Under the pieces are notes generated by a model. The model was given only the letters and a program-made list of their open reading frames with translations, was not told where the DNA came from and searched no databases. The position numbers and the translations under genes are program-made. From contig CM077673.1 of the NCBI GenBank assembly GCA_039707655.1, positions 4,412,001-4,476,000 of the forward strand: DNA of 64,000 nt. The letters are read 5' to 3'. The stretch comes from Elymus sibiricus. Taxonomy: Eukaryota > Streptophyta > Magnoliopsida > Poales > Poaceae. How positions within the stretch are numbered: position 1 is the first letter of the stretch; the number at the start of each line of letters is the position of its first letter. Of the stretch, positions 62,869 to 64,000 are shown one piece after another.

Positions 62869-64000
62869 CAGTGAATAATAGCACAGAAAACTAGTAAGAA
62901 TGGACCAAATCTGCGAGTTTTGGCGAGGTCCCCGTAACCGGACCCCGGGCTTCCCCGAACGTTCGGACGACCACGACAACCAAAAAACAGTGAATAATAG
63001 CATAGAAAACTGGTAAGAATGGACCAAATCTGCGAGTTTTGGCAAGGTCCCCGTAACCGGTCCCCAGGCATCCCCAAATGTTGGGACGACCACAACAACC
63101 AAAAACAGTGAATAATAGCGTAGAAAACAGGTAAGAATGGACCAAATCTGCGAGTTTTGGCGAGGTCCCCGTAAGCGGACCCCATGGTTCCCCGAACGTT
63201 TCGATCGTCCCGAGACCCAAAATCTGTGAGTAATAGCATAGAAAACTGGCCGGAAAAGACAAAATCTGCTAGTTTTGGCGAGGTCCCGGTAACCGGTCCA
63301 CGGGCTTCCCCGAATGTTCGGACGGCCACGACAACCAAAAAAACAGTGAATAATAGCATAGAAATCTGGTCAGAATGGACAAAATCTGCGAGTTTTGGCG
63401 AGGTCCCCGTAAGCGGACCCCGGGGTTCCACAAACATTTGGATCGCCCCGGGACCAATAATCAGAGAGTAATAGCATAGAAAACAGGTAAGAATTGACCA
63501 CGTCTGCGAGTTTTGGCGATGTCACCGTAACCGGTCCAAAGGCTTCCCCGAACGTTCGGACGACCATGACAACCAAAAAACAGTGAATAATAGAACAGGA
63601 AACTAGTAAGAATGGACCAAATCTGAGTTTTGGCGAGGTCCCCGTAACCGGACCCCGGGCTTCCCCGAACGTTCGGACGACCACGACAACCAAAAAACAG
63701 TGAATAATAGCATAGAAAACTAGTAAGAATGGACCAAATCTGCGAGTTTTGGCAAGGTCCCCGTAACCGGACCCCGGGCATTCCCAAATGTTGGGACGAC
63801 CACAACAACCAAAAACAGTGAATACTAGCATAGAAAACAGGTAAGAATGGACCAAATCTGCGAGTTTTGGCGAGGTCCCCGTAAGCGGACCCCATGGTTC
63901 CCCGAACGTTTCGATCGTCCCGAGACCCAAAATCAGTGAGTAATAGCATAAAAACTGGCCGGACCAGACAAAATCTGCTAGTTTTGGCGAGGTCCCGGTA
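62869..64000 (+). repeat. Right window edge: incomplete 12-mer unit
   Basis: This is 1132 bp of the same type of unit, ending inside a class 4 monomer. GGTCCAAAGGC in class 6 near 63535 and GGACCAGAC in the last class 4 (about 63962) are private changes. The array continues beyond the window on this side. Confidence 0.88.

Larger units (their letters stand above)
1..64000 (+). repeat. Satellite DNA array, ~118-120-bp monomer, hexamer-based HORs
   Basis: The motif CAGTGAATAATAG or CAGTGAGTAATAG recurs every 116-125 bp, usually 118-120, from the first line to the last, always on the plus strand. Each monomer carries in order the purine-rich GAAAACTGGTAAGAATGG region, AAATCTGCGAGTTTTGG, a CCCCG-rich middle, a palindrome near CCGAACGTTCGG and an A-rich tail (ACAACCAAAAAACAG). 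A hand-made consensus of 119 bp has A 39, C 32, G 29, T 19. Six monomer classes follow each other in fixed order. No stretch as long as 300 bp lacks the repeat, and no gene, RNA gene or transposon is visible. By analogy with other tandem arrays with HORs this is probably centromeric or pericentromeric heterochromatin, but a subtelomeric or sex- or B-chromosome array cannot be excluded. The satellite family is not recognised. Confidence 0.98.

Noticed and set aside
1..64000. CRISPR array
   Set aside because: The whole 118-120-bp period is repetitive. There are no unique spacers and no cas genes.
1..64000. LTR retrotransposon or rDNA spacer repeat
   Set aside because: No rRNA sequence, integrase or reverse transcriptase motif, primer-binding site or terminal repeat boundary is seen; only the monomer continues.
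1..64000. Telomeric or simple-sequence repeats
   Set aside because: No TTAGGG-, TTTAGGG- or TTAGG-type tandem runs are present, and A tracts do not exceed seven bases or so.

Overview
The whole 64 kb is one uninterrupted satellite DNA array. A monomer of about 118-120 bp is repeated head to tail in one orientation roughly 540 times, and I find no gene, RNA gene, transposon, CRISPR array or unique sequence. The window is therefore almost certainly from a eukaryotic genome, and centromeric or other constitutive heterochromatin is the most likely location. I do not recognise the monomer as a named satellite and cannot name the species. The many open reading frames, up to 424 codons on the minus strand, are by-products of the repeat: the consensus monomer has no stop codon in any minus-strand frame.

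The array is built on several levels. Level 1 is the monomer. Level 2 is a hexamer of six distinguishable monomer classes, numbered 1-6 here, always in the same order; it is 712 bp (119+118+118+120+118+119) or 715 bp, and 709-711 bp in the middle and right. I set the monomer boundary at the first base of the motif CAGTGA (or CAGTGAG). Level 3 is a set of multi-hexamer higher-order repeats (HORs) that differ by zone: a 1427-bp 12-mer (1.7-15.4 kb), a 1423-bp 12-mer (17.5-25.3 kb), a 1186-bp 10-mer (26.8-37.4 kb), 1422-bp 12-mers with a 1657-bp 14-mer (39.5-44.0 kb), a 710-bp hexamer and a 1410-bp 12-mer (inside 44.0-57.4 kb), and a 2013-bp 17-mer (57.4-62.9 kb). Level 4 is tandem segmental duplication of whole blocks, with offsets of 9399 bp (152-9550 against 9551-15976), 5099 bp (25346-30444 against 30445-33171), 3085 bp (33053-36137 against 36138 onward) and 7086 bp (43960-51045 against 51046-57421). 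Paired blocks differ mainly by whole numbers of lower-level units.

Where the class order breaks, the break is usually a hybrid monomer whose left half is one class and right half another, as expected from unequal exchange or replication-based repair between misaligned monomers. Many of these length changes are two monomers (about 235-237 bp). Notable sequence features are perfect 12-14-bp palindromes in several classes, a high CpG content with CpG-to-TpG/CpA differences between classes, and a site in one monomer of each 712-bp A hexamer that matches 8 of 9 core CENP-B-box positions. All coordinates and lengths were counted by hand from the sequence. Nothing was searched against a database.
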